A DNA stretch of 64,000 nucleotides from Methanosarcina horonobensis HB-1 = JCM 15518 (lineage in GTDB: Archaea; Halobacteriota; Methanosarcinia; Methanosarcinales; Methanosarcinaceae), in NCBI RefSeq assembly GCF_000970285.1, contig NZ_CP009516.1, positions 971,036 to 1,035,035 on the forward strand, in the 5' to 3' direction. The notes below the pieces were generated by a model that was given only the letters and a program-made list of their open reading frames with translations, made no database searches and had not been told where the DNA came from. This document shows, in pieces, positions 21,621-31,642 of the stretch (position 1 is the first letter of the stretch; each line of letters opens with the position of its first letter). A program made the translations under genes and the position numbers.

Positions 21621-22013
21621 AGACTCACTTGTTCCTTTTTGTCAAAGTGAAGGACATCATGATTTCCAAAAGTTACAGGCTTTTCCCCCAGCCTGTTCTG
21701 TTCAAACCCTTCAGCTTACCCGATTAAAACATGTTTTCAAGGTTGGTAAACTTGGGTTGCGCCTTTCTGATTTAGTTCTTCTGTACGTATTCCCCTCTTA
21801 AACCCTTCACGTACTCTGTTCATAACAGGCTTTATCTAAATATACGTGTCTGTTACGGACTATTTTTCGTATTAAGGACACAATCTCTATACTTCCCTAA
21901 CTTTATTCCTTATTTATTGTACATAAACATATCTCTGGTTTTTCTACATGTTTAGGACTGAATACTTTCACTCCGATTGTGTATTCTCTCTTCTTAATTT
22001 GTCATGAGACATC
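21621..22013. other. Intergenic region between galT and the GT4 gene
   Basis: 393 bases, T-rich at the galT end. A TATA-like stretch for the minus-strand GT4 gene may lie near 21840. No gene, repeat or RNA recognised. Confidence 0.4.
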
Positions 22014-23006
22014 TCATTCATTCCCCTTCAGGTATGAGGCTGCCTTTTCCGGAGAAACCGTATTAATATAAATTCCCGTGTTAAGTTCGAACCCGGCAGC
22101 TGTAGAAAGCCGGGGTAGTAACCTGAGATTCAGGTGGTACTCCGTAGTTTCAAAAAGCTGATAGAACATATGGTTATAGGGCAGGTCTCCAAATAATTTT
22201 GCGTAACTCCTGAGTATATCTCTTAAAATTTCCCCTAGGGCAAAAAGGAGTCCTGAACTGAGTTCCCCAAGAAAACTTATATGCTTTTTCGGAAGGATCC
22301 ATACCTCAAAAGGCACAGTTGAATAGTAAGGTGCAAAGGCTATGAAATCATTATTTTCAAGGATAAGGCGCGGTGAGATTTTTTCTTTTTCAAGGAGAGC
22401 GCAGTAAGGGCATTTTTGTGCATCTCTTATGGCTATCAGTTCCTTTTCAATAACCTGCGGGCAAACCGGCAGGGCTATGAGCTGGCTGTGCGGATGGTCC
22501 TGTGAAGCGCCTGCGGCTTTTCCGGAGTTTTTGAACAGGGATACATAAGAGATTTTCTCGTGAGCCGCGTAATGGCAGACTCTATCCCTGTAGACCTTCA
22601 TAAGTCCTGAGATCTCGGTATCGGAAAAGTCCTCCAGCTTTTTTCCGTGCACAGGAGACTCCACTATTACTTCATGGAAACCGAATCCTGGAATTACTTC
22701 AGATTTTTTTCCGAAGGATTCTGGGAAGGATGAGGCAGGAGAAAGTGCAGGATACAGGTTTGGAAAACAGCGAAAATCCCAGTTGCGTACTCTTTTTTCC
22801 CCTGTATCGGCAAAAACCTCTCCATTTTTGTATACTGCAGTTGCAGGAGGTGTTTTTTCTTCATTTCCCCCGCAGAAGACACAGTTCTCAGAATCGTTTT
22901 TTTCGGAACCTCTGACTGCTCCCGCAAAATCCGAAGGTCTTTTAGCTCTTTCTTCGGCAATTATGCAGTATTCATGGAGGAAATAATGCTTTCTGATTTC
23001 TGACAT
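22014..23006 (-). CDS. galT: Galactose-1-phosphate uridylyltransferase family protein
   Basis: A 330-residue HIT-superfamily nucleotidyltransferase. The catalytic HPHSQL (HxHxQ) lies near residue 168, zinc-binding cysteines are CVFC near residue 40 and CPYC near residue 195, and YHLNLRLLPR is near the end. It would exchange UMP between UDP-glucose and a sugar-1-phosphate; related archaeal enzymes may use ADP-sugars. GAGGTC lies before the ATG. It follows the GT3-like synthase by about 100 bases, so the two are probably cotranscribed. Confidence 0.9.
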   Translation of the reverse strand: MSEIRKHYFLHEYCIIAEERAKRPSDFAGAVRGSEKNDSENCVFCGGNEEKTPPATAVYKNGEVFADTGEKRVRNWDFRCFPNLYPALSPASSFPESFGKKSEVIPGFGFHEVIVESPVHGKKLEDFSDTEISGLMKVYRDRVCHYAAHEKISYVSLFKNSGKAAGASQDHPHSQLIALPVCPQVIEKELIAIRDAQKCPYCALLEKEKISPRLILENNDFIAFAPYYSTVPFEVWILPKKHISFLGELSSGLLFALGEILRDILRSYAKLFGDLPYNHMFYQLFETTEYHLNLRLLPRLSTAAGFELNTGIYINTVSPEKAASYLKGNE

Positions 23007-23104
23007 CTTGACCTCAACCTGGCCCTCTCAATTTGATTTTTTTCGGCCTTTTCTTTCAACCTGCTTTTTTCAGCCTGCCTATCTCAACCAGTTCCCTTCG
23101 AATT

Positions 23105-24928
23105 TCACCTTTTTCCGGAGTTTTTATCTCCCTCCTGTATGCAGAAGCGTGCTCCGCTTATCAATTCATAGTACTGTTCCGTGGGCTTTTCCCAGCCCAT
23201 ATCCTTTGCGAGAAGGAATGCTTCCCTGCAGAGTAATTTGTATTTTACTCTATCATCCACGAAGTTTCTGGTAAAGTAACTGACTGCCAGGGAATATTCA
23301 AGGACTGTCTCGTAATAGGAAAGGTCTATGTTATCAACTACTATCACCCCGCCCAGACCCTCTATCAGGGATTCGATAGTTTTTACAGCATCACTGAAAC
23401 CGCAGACTCTGCTTACCACACTTGGGGTCCCCTCTCTTCCGGCTTCAAGCCCTGTGAGCAGGAACGGGTCATAACGGGAAGGGAAAATCCCGGCACAGCA
23501 GCCTGCCATAAAATCTCTTACTCCCATGCCCAGCCCTCCGTCCTCTGTCGAGATGATCTGGGGATAGAGGACAGCTGCAACTGAACGCTTTCCCCTTACC
23601 ATTTTCGTGAAATCCAGCCCTCTTTCCTCTATCATCTGCTGAAGCCTGAGTTCGTTTCCTACAAGTACGTCTTTTGGCAGATGTACCGGAAACCCTTCGG
23701 GGAGGTTAGTTTTCGGGCCTTCTGCAGCTACAAGGAAGCAAATTACCTTGATCTTCTCTTCCATATGTCCTTCCATGATGCTGTTCCTGATTATGTGCTC
23801 GAGAGCCACAAGGGAATCAAGAAGGTCAGGGTATCCTTTATTTTCAACCTCTATGCGTGAGATTGTAAAAATAGGAATGATCTTTTCAGGCTCGATTTTT
23901 TCCCCTCCGTAATACTTATACAGATTTTCGGAAAGGAAATTTCTGATTTGTGCGAGGCAAAGTTCTTTCCTGTTCCAATCTATTTTTTCAGCTTCAATGG
24001 TTATCCCGTTTCTTATGACAATTCCGTTAATCCCGTAAAAAAGCCTGGCTTCCTGGCGGGTTGATTCCCCTACTGCAGTAACCGTATCTGCATAGAGGGC
24101 AAGAGCTTCGAGGGAGGCAAGGTTTTCAGGCACGCCCGGAGGCCATATACTATCATTGTTTCTTCTTTTTTGAATTGAATTATAACCTGCAGCCCTGCCG
24201 GGCAGAGTGGCGTGCAGGGTTGCAACGCTGTTTACCGGTATTCCCAGTTTTTTAAGTCTTGCAGGCGCGTAAAATGTCCCAAACTCGTGGCAGTGAAGGG
24301 AAATCCCGGGACAGGGAATGAGATCTTTACTCGAACCTGCTTCTTCTGCCCATGTGTCTGCAGTTCTGGGAGCAGAACTTACAAGGAGTCGGCTAAGCTC
24401 GGAAATCGAGTGTGAAAGAGAAAGATAATGGGTATATTCCGGACCATTAGGAAAGTTTTCGTATTTCAGGGAATCAAGCTCCAGAAGTTCATAGGCTTCG
24501 GCTTTGATTCTGCTTTCAAGAGTCATCTCTTTTCCCATGTATGATGAGCGAATCTTTCCAAAATCCGAGGTCTGAAACTGCAGGTACCCTATTCTGGTTT
24601 CCCCTACCATTTCCTCCCCTGTAAAGACTTTAATGCCTTCGTTTTCAAGGGTTTTCAGACTTTTCTTCAGTTCCCCGTCCGCGCTTAGAGGAGCAAGCCC
24701 ATCCATATTCGTGATCCTGTTCAGACCACGGTTCCAGTCTGCGCCCCTGTGCCCGAAATACGGGCCTGCGATAAGGATTTCTGTGTTTTCTTTTGCTTTG
24801 AGTTTACCGGAGTCAAAAAGAGCCGCAAGGGTATGCGCCTCTTCGTGAATGACGTTCCAGATCCCGCCCATTTTGTTTGATGCAGGTCCTGCCTCTTCTC
24901 CGGCAATCATAATGAAATGGTTTCCCAA
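23105..24928 (-). CDS. GT3-like glycogen synthase
   Basis: A 607-residue protein resembling the eukaryote-type (GT3) glycogen synthases. Seen: GGIWNVIHEEAHTL near the N-terminus, the HCHEFGTF and TLHATLPGR motifs near residues 230-255, and PSRYDPFLLTGLEAGREGTP near residue 490, which is the donor-binding acidic motif. It would elongate alpha-1,4-glucan with UDP-glucose. TTG start with GGGGGATTCA upstream. It opens the block followed by galT and a GT4 enzyme. Confidence 0.88.
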   Translation of the reverse strand: MGNHFIMIAGEEAGPASNKMGGIWNVIHEEAHTLAALFDSGKLKAKENTEILIAGPYFGHRGADWNRGLNRITNMDGLAPLSADGELKKSLKTLENEGIKVFTGEEMVGETRIGYLQFQTSDFGKIRSSYMGKEMTLESRIKAEAYELLELDSLKYENFPNGPEYTHYLSLSHSISELSRLLVSSAPRTADTWAEEAGSSKDLIPCPGISLHCHEFGTFYAPARLKKLGIPVNSVATLHATLPGRAAGYNSIQKRRNNDSIWPPGVPENLASLEALALYADTVTAVGESTRQEARLFYGINGIVIRNGITIEAEKIDWNRKELCLAQIRNFLSENLYKYYGGEKIEPEKIIPIFTISRIEVENKGYPDLLDSLVALEHIIRNSIMEGHMEEKIKVICFLVAAEGPKTNLPEGFPVHLPKDVLVGNELRLQQMIEERGLDFTKMVRGKRSVAAVLYPQIISTEDGGLGMGVRDFMAGCCAGIFPSRYDPFLLTGLEAGREGTPSVVSRVCGFSDAVKTIESLIEGLGGVIVVDNIDLSYYETVLEYSLAVSYFTRNFVDDRVKYKLLCREAFLLAKDMGWEKPTEQYYELISGARFCIQEGDKNSGKR

Positions 24929-25202
24929 CTCCTGAATCCCCCTCAGGTCATTTGCCGTTAAATTTATGCTTATTTTAAATCAGCCTTTGAATATTAATAC
25001 TTATCAATTGATAAAGCAAACTGATGCGGAGCGAATCTCCAGAATATTGCTCTCATGACCTTTTTCCTGTACTGCTAATGGCTGCAGTCGACAAGCCCAT
25101 CAGTCACGAACCAGCCAGCTGTTAATTGGTAATGAAAACGTATGTGGAAAAAAACAGAAGGGCTGGGATGATGCTGAGAAAGAAGTCTCACATACCCGTT
25201 TT

Positions 25203-26009
25203 TTAGACCTGAGTTTGAGTGCAGTCACCGAGTACCGAGGCTTTTGTCTTTGCGTAACAACTTTCTACAAGCTGCAAAGTCCCTTCGAGGTCCGTGATCT
25301 CAAACTCAAAGAGTGCAGAGAATTCTTTTACACAGGCATCAAAATCTTTTTCATAATCAAGGCCTGTATTTACCCTTGCAACCCTTTTGTAGCCTGCATA
25401 ATCAAAGACAAACTTTGACATCGTTATATCGTCAGGGTTCTGGCTCAGGCCTGCGGTTCTGACCATTTCCCTCCAGTTTACTGCCCACATTGGAGTCAGG
25501 AAAAAGGTACCTACCCCTCTACAGCTTTTCAGAACTTCCAGATAGCGTCCTCTTCCTCCCAGCACGGCACCGATACAGTCGTCTACGATTTCTCCGTTCT
25601 CTTCTTTCAGGATACGGATCTTGCAGTCCAGGGCTTTGAAGTCCTCTTCAATTTTCCCGAGTACGTTTCCGCAAAGCCCGTAAAAGAGCAGGATCCCATC
25701 CGAACTGGGAGCCATAAGTTCAACCTTTGAGTAAACGGTTTTTTTAAGGTTTTCAGGAATTGCGTGCAGGGCAAGCTCAAGCATGTAAACTATCAGGGTC
25801 AAACCTTTCTCGTCCCCTGCGGATTTATCGGGAATCTTTTCAGGAGGAAGGACTATATATTCAAGTCCTGCTTCGGTCATCTTTCTCACTATACCCTTGC
25901 AGTCTTCGTTTTCCACCACAAACACTTTTTTAATCTGAGGATCATTTTCAAGAAGGTGCATTATCTCGTCTTCGAACATCCTGCACCCTATTATGGTTAT
26001 TACCGGCAT
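25203..26009 (-). CDS. DUF1638 family protein
   Basis: A 268-residue protein of the DUF1638 family, common in methanogens and in organisms with corrinoid methyltransferases. Motifs: IGCRMFEDEI near the start, LLFYGLCGNVLG near residue 125, and CIGAVLGGRGRY near residue 160. The conserved cysteines suggest a metal or cofactor site. Function is not established. It is a single gene with long flanks. Confidence 0.85.
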   Translation of the reverse strand: MPVITIIGCRMFEDEIMHLLENDPQIKKVFVVENEDCKGIVRKMTEAGLEYIVLPPEKIPDKSAGDEKGLTLIVYMLELALHAIPENLKKTVYSKVELMAPSSDGILLFYGLCGNVLGKIEEDFKALDCKIRILKEENGEIVDDCIGAVLGGRGRYLEVLKSCRGVGTFFLTPMWAVNWREMVRTAGLSQNPDDITMSKFVFDYAGYKRVARVNTGLDYEKDFDACVKEFSALFEFEITDLEGTLQLVESCYAKTKASVLGDCTQTQV

Positions 26010-26415
26010 GTAGATTCCTCTTGCATGTGTAACTCATTGCTTTTCTCATTTTGAAAGCTGGCAGGGTGGCCCCTGAGAGGTTTCATTTAATTCTCAGAAT
26101 AATTCTCTTGAAAAACCATGTCCTTTAAAAATAATGTTCTTTAAAAAAAATCATCTAAACTTCGAAATATTCAATTTTATTTGATGACATTATGTATAGA
26201 AAAATATATTGCCGTCGTTTATAAATCTGAGCGTTAAAAAAATACACTAATCATCCAGTCGGTATATTTCAATAACTATTTGATAACTATTATTGCGAGA
26301 TTTATTTTGTAATTTTTCTCAGGTTGTCAGACGTGAATTCAAAATCCGGCAAAATCCGGAAGCAATTCGGCATCCGCTCTGAAAGCATTTTTCCGGTTTA
26401 CGGCCCTTTTCGGGA
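26010..26415. other. Intergenic region between DUF1638 and the broken DUF1772 gene
   Basis: About 405 bases, AT-rich (26140-26320). It includes the DUF1638 promoter side. No coding potential beyond the shifted frame that ends at 26416. Confidence 0.4.
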
Positions 26416-26855
26416 TCAGGTTCTCAACAGCAACCCTATATATACTACTGAAGCAACGAAGCTCAACAAGCTACGAACCGCATGAAGCCTGTTCCACTTT
26501 TCCAGGAGCGCCTGTGTTCGCTCGACTCAAGGTCGCGGCCAGGTGCTAAAAGTCGATGATTCGCAGGCATAATTGCAATGAATGTAAACGGCACTACCGA
26601 ACCGATTAGCCCGGCACCAAAGAGCCACAGGATGTCTCCACCGAGTAACCAGGCCGAAACCCCGGCAAGGAAACTTAAAATCGCTAGTGGGGCCTGCATT
26701 AACGTTGCGCGTTTGTAACTCGGGGCCCAAACGGTTGCGGCTATCTTCGTGCCACAGCTCATTCGAGCAGGATGCTCGACAAGATTGATATAGATGGCAG
26801 CACCTGCGAACAGGGTGCAACTCAAAACTGCAATGAACTCGACTGCAGTGATCAT
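26416..26855 (-). pseudogene. DUF1772-like membrane protein broken by a one-base frameshift
   Basis: The frame starts at ATG 26855 with an excellent AGGAGGACAC upstream and encodes four-helix DUF1772-like sequence (INLVEHPARM, APSYKRATLMQAPLA, PANHRLLAPGRDL). Near 26510 the frame goes wrong: the plus frame ends at 26463 with a nonsense tail. Reading one base shifted gives ALLEKWNRLHAVRSLLSFVA, exactly the expected C-terminal helix, up to a stop at 26416. A single-base deletion at about 26505-26515 explains both. It may be a real mutation or a sequencing error. Confidence 0.75.
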
Positions 26856-27148
26856 GTGTCCTCCTGTCGGTGTCGGTGATAAAAAACAAGCCTGGAACAA
26901 GGCTTCTTGATTTATTGAACTACACGACCTTTTGAAACGGGTAAACTGCGTGAGTGTCCTCCCGAGAGTTTATTTATTGGGCTATATTTATATTTATTAC
27001 CTGGCTGTTATTTATTATCTAAATCTTCTCTTCCGGATTCATTCGTATTCGATTCATCCATATTATTCATCTCATTCTTTCATCTCATTCTTTCATATCT
27101 TATCATCTGTATCCGATTCCTCCGAACTCGGGTTGTATCATGCTTTTT

Positions 27149-27976
27149 TTAGCTCCAGGTCTGGTAGTAACCTTCTTTTTCCAGGACTTTTACGGAGAGG
27201 GAAAAAAGCTCTGAGAGATTTGCATCTGTCAGGACATCTTCTTTTTTTCCGTCCCTGAAGACTTTTCCTTCTTTTATGAGGATCACACGGTTTATTTCCG
27301 GGATAACGTCCTGAAGGTTGTGAGTGACAAGAATTACGCTCTTGCCTGATTGTGCAATTTTCCTGACACTCTCACGGAAATTGTGCATGGCTTTTAAGTC
27401 AAGGCTGTTTGCAGGTTCATCGAGGATAAGGGCCTGAGGGTCGTGTACAAGAGCTCTCCCTATAAGCACCCTTCTTGCTTCTCCTGTGGAAAGCTCGCAC
27501 ATCAATCGATCCTCAAGGTGGGAAATTTCAAGGAATTCCAGGACTTCTTTTGCTCTGGCTTCCATTTCAGGAGTAACTTTGTGGTTGTAATATATTCCTA
27601 TGCTACTGAAAAATCCTGAGAGCACAACATCAAAGACTCGGATCTGACGGCAGCAGGTCTGCTGGAGTTCACCGGAAACTATCCCGAGTAGCTTCCTGAG
27701 CTCAAAAACGTGCCATGTCCCTTTGTCCATGATTTTCAGTACGAGTCCGTCAGCTCCTGCAAGCGGGTGGTACTCTTTTGTCAGGGTCTTTATCAGGGAA
27801 GATTTGCCTGAGCCATTGGGACCTATGATTGCAACATGTTCTCCGGGCTTGATGGAAAGAGAGATGGAATCAAGGATCTTTTTCCCGCTTCTGACAACTG
27901 TTACATTTTTCATTTCCAGCAGGGAGGGAGAGTTTTCCTTCCCTGTGTTTTTTAATTGTTCAGCCATTAGTATCAT
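27149..27976 (-). CDS. ABC transporter ATP-binding protein
   Basis: A 275-residue ATPase. Walker A GPNGSGKSSL near residue 55, signature LSTGEARRVLIGRAL near residue 165, Walker B ALILDEPANSLD near residue 184 and the switch histidine in VTHNLQ near residue 219. The signature reads LSTGE rather than LSGGQ. No membrane or binding-protein gene is adjacent, so its partner is unknown; related stand-alone ATPases resemble ModF or YlmA. ATG at 27967 is an alternative start. Confidence 0.88.
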   Translation of the reverse strand: MILMAEQLKNTGKENSPSLLEMKNVTVVRSGKKILDSISLSIKPGEHVAIIGPNGSGKSSLIKTLTKEYHPLAGADGLVLKIMDKGTWHVFELRKLLGIVSGELQQTCCRQIRVFDVVLSGFFSSIGIYYNHKVTPEMEARAKEVLEFLEISHLEDRLMCELSTGEARRVLIGRALVHDPQALILDEPANSLDLKAMHNFRESVRKIAQSGKSVILVTHNLQDVIPEINRVILIKEGKVFRDGKKEDVLTDANLSELFSLSVKVLEKEGYYQTWS

Positions 27977-28624
27977 CTTTTGAGTTTGAAATCAGCTTCT
28001 CAACCATACTTTAACCGGGTAACTTAGCCTTATAGTTTAGTCATTTAGTTTAGCCGCGTAGTTTAGTCGTTAGTTTAGTCATTAGTTTAGTTTGGTCGTA
28101 TCTCCAACCGGGTTCATACTTCTGGATTTGCCGGCTAGTTTTTACTGGAACTATTCTTTATCGGAACTTCCATTGTAATTATTTTTTCATCGGAATTTTC
28201 CCGTCCAGTAGAAGTTCCCCTTTTTAAATCTTTTCCATACTTCCAGTATAATTCTTAATTAAAGGAAAATTCGCCTAAAAAAACTCCTTTATGTCCTGCA
28301 TTAAGACTGTCGGATATAAATTAAAAATACTATCTCAAATTTACTTATAATATACTTCAGCTGCCTTTTATTTTCTCATTTTTATTTTAGTTTCTAAAAA
28401 TTCCCTACAAATAATTATTTTACTGTTTATTCGTTTATTTGAGCTTTTTTAAACCTTTGTTTCATATTCGGCAGCTTATAGACCTCCTAAATATTGTTAA
28501 AAACCTCTGTATTCCCCTTACTAAAGTTTCTAAGCCTCTATCTTAGTTTCTTATGTTTATATAATACTGTAAAATAAAGTCATCTTTACCGAAAAATAGA
28601 AAGGCATTGAAGGGAGGTTTTTTA
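27977..28624. repeat. Intergenic region with five phased TAGTTTAG repeats
   Basis: About 650 bases without a gene. TAGTTTAG occurs at 28033, 28046, 28059, 28071 and 28083, a period of 12-13 bases that is close to one helical turn plus two. It lies just upstream of the ABC ATPase gene (minus strand), so it could be a regulator-binding array or a slippage product. The remainder is AT-rich and featureless to me. Confidence 0.5.
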
Positions 28625-28981
28625 TTGGAAGTTAGACACATTCGGAGTACGTTTGGGGATTATCTGTACGATATCCGTTTTATCATTCTTTTTTATGTGA
28701 TAGGAGATTGGGCATCCACTTTTTACGCCCTGCCATTCGGCACTGAATATAACCCTGTTCCTGCAATGATCCTGGAAAACTACGGAATCTACCATCTTCT
28801 GCTTATAAAAATTGCTTTTATCCTCCTGCTCTTTTACGTAGCTCCGATAATAAAAGTCTCAAAAGGACGATGGGAACTCACAAAGCATATAATTGAATCG
28901 GTGGGCATCCTGGTAACTGTAAATAACCTCATGGTGGTCTGGTACGGGTCCAGCCTTGTAGAGACTCTGGGACTTGTCTGA
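28625..28981 (+). CDS. Small integral membrane protein (DUF5658-like)
   Basis: 118 residues with about three membrane helices (FIILFYVIGDWASTFYALP, LLIKIAFILLLFYVAPI, IIESVGILVTVNNLMVV). The conserved D in GDW and N in EYNPVP are reminiscent of DUF5658 proteins, of unknown function. I choose the TTG at 28625 because GGGAGGT ends 6 bases before it; a TTG at 28607 has no such signal. It is a single gene. Confidence 0.7.
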   Translation: MEVRHIRSTFGDYLYDIRFIILFYVIGDWASTFYALPFGTEYNPVPAMILENYGIYHLLLIKIAFILLLFYVAPIIKVSKGRWELTKHIIESVGILVTVNNLMVVWYGSSLVETLGLV

Positions 28982-29122
28982 GTCTCTGCAGACCCTGCAT
29001 TTCAGACTTTTTCCCTCCCTTTTTATTTTTCCCGGTCATTGATCTGAGCTCTATTTCTCTGCTGCTTTTTGCTGGTCCCCTTTTAATGTCCGTCTTTTAC
29101 TGCTCACCTGATGTCCTGCTGC

Positions 29123-29617
29123 TTACCTGGTTTTGGCGTATACGAAGCAGTCATAATACTCTTTTCCTATCCTGTGGATTCTCTTTGCGATCCCTTCTTT
29201 TTCATATCCGCACTTCATAGCAACCTGCTCACTTGCGAGGTTTCGAATATCCATAAGGATAACAATTCTTTGCAGTTTCAGTGTACCAAAACAGATTTTT
29301 TCAAGTTGCCTTACAGCTTCGGTTGCAATTCCCTGTCTCTGATAAGCGTTATCCACAAAATAGCCAATTTCTCCAACCCAGGGTCGGTGCTGGTCGATTC
29401 TTATCCCGCAGGCTCCTACAAGTTTATCGTCAAAAAAGATCGAATAGTTATGTTCAAAGTTTGTTTTTCTTTTGACATCATTCATTTTCAGGAACCGTTT
29501 TTCGTCTTCAATGGTTTCTACCGGCATTTCTATAAACTCACAGTTTGTGTGCGTAATGATTTCAAAAAAACGCTCGGCATCGGAAACTTCCTGAGGACGA
29601 ATTTTTACTTGAGACAT
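29123..29617 (-). CDS. GNAT N-acetyltransferase (RimJ/RimL type)
   Basis: A 164-residue acetyl-CoA-dependent acetyltransferase. VGEIGYFVDNAYQRQGIATEA at about residues 92-112 contains the Q/RxxGxA acetyl-CoA loop. The C-terminal part (NLASEQVAMKCGYEKEGI) is typical of RimJ/RimL-like enzymes that acetylate protein N-termini or small amines. Acceptor unknown. It stands alone, convergent with nothing nearby and divergent from the AlkD-like gene. Confidence 0.88.
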   Translation of the reverse strand: MSQVKIRPQEVSDAERFFEIITHTNCEFIEMPVETIEDEKRFLKMNDVKRKTNFEHNYSIFFDDKLVGACGIRIDQHRPWVGEIGYFVDNAYQRQGIATEAVRQLEKICFGTLKLQRIVILMDIRNLASEQVAMKCGYEKEGIAKRIHRIGKEYYDCFVYAKTR

Positions 29618-29748
29618 GATGGAAAATTAAGCTTCCCTCCTGAAATACGTTTTTGATGCTTCTGCCATCTCTTTGATATTTCTCAAGCGTAAAAAACAAA
29701 CTACAGGAAAACAAAGTATAAGTAACACCTTTGATTAAATAATAAACT

Positions 29749-30480
29749 GTGCAAGCCGATAATAAAATTGATATTATATCCAGGGTCAGAAAGGATCTGG
29801 TTAAAAGCGTTGATGAGAAGACTAAAAGCGGTTTTTCCCGTTTTTTTAAAGAGGAAGTTAAGTGCCATGGAGTAAAGTCTTCTGCTGTTAAAAAAATTGC
29901 AAAAGATTATTTTAAGGAACTGGAAAAGGCAGGGAAATCTAATAAAAAGAATGTGTTTGCCCTCTGTGAAAAATTCCTGAAGTCCGACTACTGCGAGGAG
30001 GCCTTTATCGCCTTCGAATGGGCATACGAGGTAAGAGACGAATATACAGAATCCGATTTCGAGATTTTTGAGCGCTGGATTAGAGACTACGTTAATAACT
30101 GGGCGAAGTGTGACACCCTTTGCAATCACGCAGTCGGCTCTTTTATCGAAGAATTCCCTTCCTTCGTTGAAAACCTCAAAGTCTGGGCGAAGTCTGACAA
30201 CCGCTGGCTCAGGCGCGCATCAGCCGTAACCCTTATTCTGCCCGCAAGAAAAGGTCTTTTCCTGCCCGAGATCTTTGCAATCTCAAACATCCTCCTCAAA
30301 GACACAGACGACCTGGTCCAGAAAGGCTACGGCTGGATGCTGAAAGAAGCCAGCAAACCCCACCAGCAGGACGTCTTCGAATACATCATGACTAACAAAA
30401 AAGAAATGCCCAGGACCTCCCTCAGGTATGCGATCGAAAAATTCCCTCCTGATCTGCGGGCTGAAGCTATGAAGAAATAA
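29749..30480 (+). CDS. DNA alkylation repair protein (AlkD-like HEAT repeat)
   Basis: A 243-residue helical-repeat protein of the DNA alkylation repair family, which includes AlkC/AlkD glycosylases. GTG start. Motifs: VKSSAVKKIAKDYF near residue 45, VNNWAKCDTLCNHAVG near residue 115, and RWLRRASAVTLILPARKG near residue 152. AlkD excises N3- and N7-alkylated bases. Whether this protein is active cannot be told from sequence alone. Confidence 0.85.
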   Translation: MQADNKIDIISRVRKDLVKSVDEKTKSGFSRFFKEEVKCHGVKSSAVKKIAKDYFKELEKAGKSNKKNVFALCEKFLKSDYCEEAFIAFEWAYEVRDEYTESDFEIFERWIRDYVNNWAKCDTLCNHAVGSFIEEFPSFVENLKVWAKSDNRWLRRASAVTLILPARKGLFLPEIFAISNILLKDTDDLVQKGYGWMLKEASKPHQQDVFEYIMTNKKEMPRTSLRYAIEKFPPDLRAEAMKK

Positions 30481-31039
30481 AAAAGCAGATAATAAAACCG
30501 TGACAGGAATTTCTAAAGTGGAAATATTACAGGCAACTCAAGGTACAGGCATCTTAAGGAAAACGACTAAAAAAGGATAAAAGTTTTGATGAAGGGAAGC
30601 TAAAGGAGGTTGAAGGGAGAGGAGTTTTTCCGATGCAATACCCCCATACTGCATCTATGAGCCCCGTTCTCCCCCCATATTCCCTAGTTTTGTTCCCATA
30701 TATTTTGCCAGCAGTCTGGTCTGCAGGCGGATCCATCTATGCAAGTTTTGTCTGTCTGCCAATCAAATGAATGTCTTCACAAGTATTTTTCTCTATTTAC
30801 CAAGTCATGATAAAGGATTATCACTGTCTAAGTTTTAGTGAGAAAGTTTGGTCCCTGTTTGTCTTCTCTATGTTTCTCTTGACAATGAAATGCTTTTGAA
30901 GTTCTTTATTATTATTTGTTAAGATATAATGTGAAAAATTAGGAAGTTAGGAAATCGGGTGAGTAAAGAGATGAAACAAACTCTGTTTTCTTAAAAGTTC
31001 TTAGCTTTTTGATTTGATTCCTGTACTTTGTCTGGACAG
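30481..31039. other. Intergenic region between the AlkD-like gene and csa3
   Basis: About 560 bases between two convergent genes. No convincing frame, RNA or repeat is seen. GC is slightly higher at 30560-30740 than around it; that part may be a gene remnant. Confidence 0.35.
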
Positions 31040-31642
31040 TTAAATAGAGGCAATCCTTCCTGCATCCGTTATCACGTATCCGCCGTCTCCGTCTGCTATA
31101 TAGCCCATTGCTTTGAGTTCCCGAAGGTGGTTGTAAGTCATTCCTTTAGAAATTCCGGCAATTGCTGCAATTTGAGTAACTGCGGAATTTCCTTTCTGGA
31201 TCTCTTCAAGTATTAGTTTCTTGGTTTCCGAGAGGTTGAAGCTCAGTACCGGAAAATCAATCATAGTGCTATCTTCTTCTGTCACATATACGATTCTCTG
31301 CACCATATCATTTCTTGCATACGCCCCGAAAAGCGCCCCAAAAGCCTGCGGCTTCCTGCCTCCTGAGACATTGACAATTACCTGGTTGCCTCTGTCGTGT
31401 TCCTTTTCAATTAGCTCTGCGACATCTTTTGCTACGCGAACGGTGTCATAGACTGCCGTATACTTCTTCTCGACTTCAAGCGCATTTTTAAAAGTTTTTT
31501 CAATTATCTCTTCGGATTGTACCTTCTTTTCATTTGCACCTTCTTCTGAAAGAAGAATAATTTTAGAAGGAGCAAGGCGAGTGACACAGATAATGACAGG
31601 TTCAAGGGAATAGATTGTGGAGATTAGAGTAAGCTTTGACAT
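31040..31642 (-). CDS. csa3: Csa3-like CRISPR transcriptional regulator (CARF-wHTH)
   Basis: A 200-residue regulator. Residues 1-130 form a CARF Rossmann-like domain (VIVNVSGGRKPQAFGALFGA is the ligand-loop signature) and residues 145-200 a winged helix (QIAAIAGISKGMTYNHLREL). CARF domains sense cyclic oligoadenylates or related ligands; Csa3 proteins control cas or spacer-acquisition genes in Sulfolobus. It is divergent from cas8b and shares a 216-base promoter region with it, which suggests direct control of the cas operon (inference). Confidence 0.88.
   Translation of the reverse strand: MSKLTLISTIYSLEPVIICVTRLAPSKIILLSEEGANEKKVQSEEIIEKTFKNALEVEKKYTAVYDTVRVAKDVAELIEKEHDRGNQVIVNVSGGRKPQAFGALFGAYARNDMVQRIVYVTEEDSTMIDFPVLSFNLSETKKLILEEIQKGNSAVTQIAAIAGISKGMTYNHLRELKAMGYIADGDGGYVITDAGRIASI

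Noticed and set aside
26932-27258. 108-residue plus-strand frame
   Set aside because: It lies largely on the reverse of the ABC ATPase gene and AT-rich intergenic DNA, with no ribosome binding site or family resemblance.
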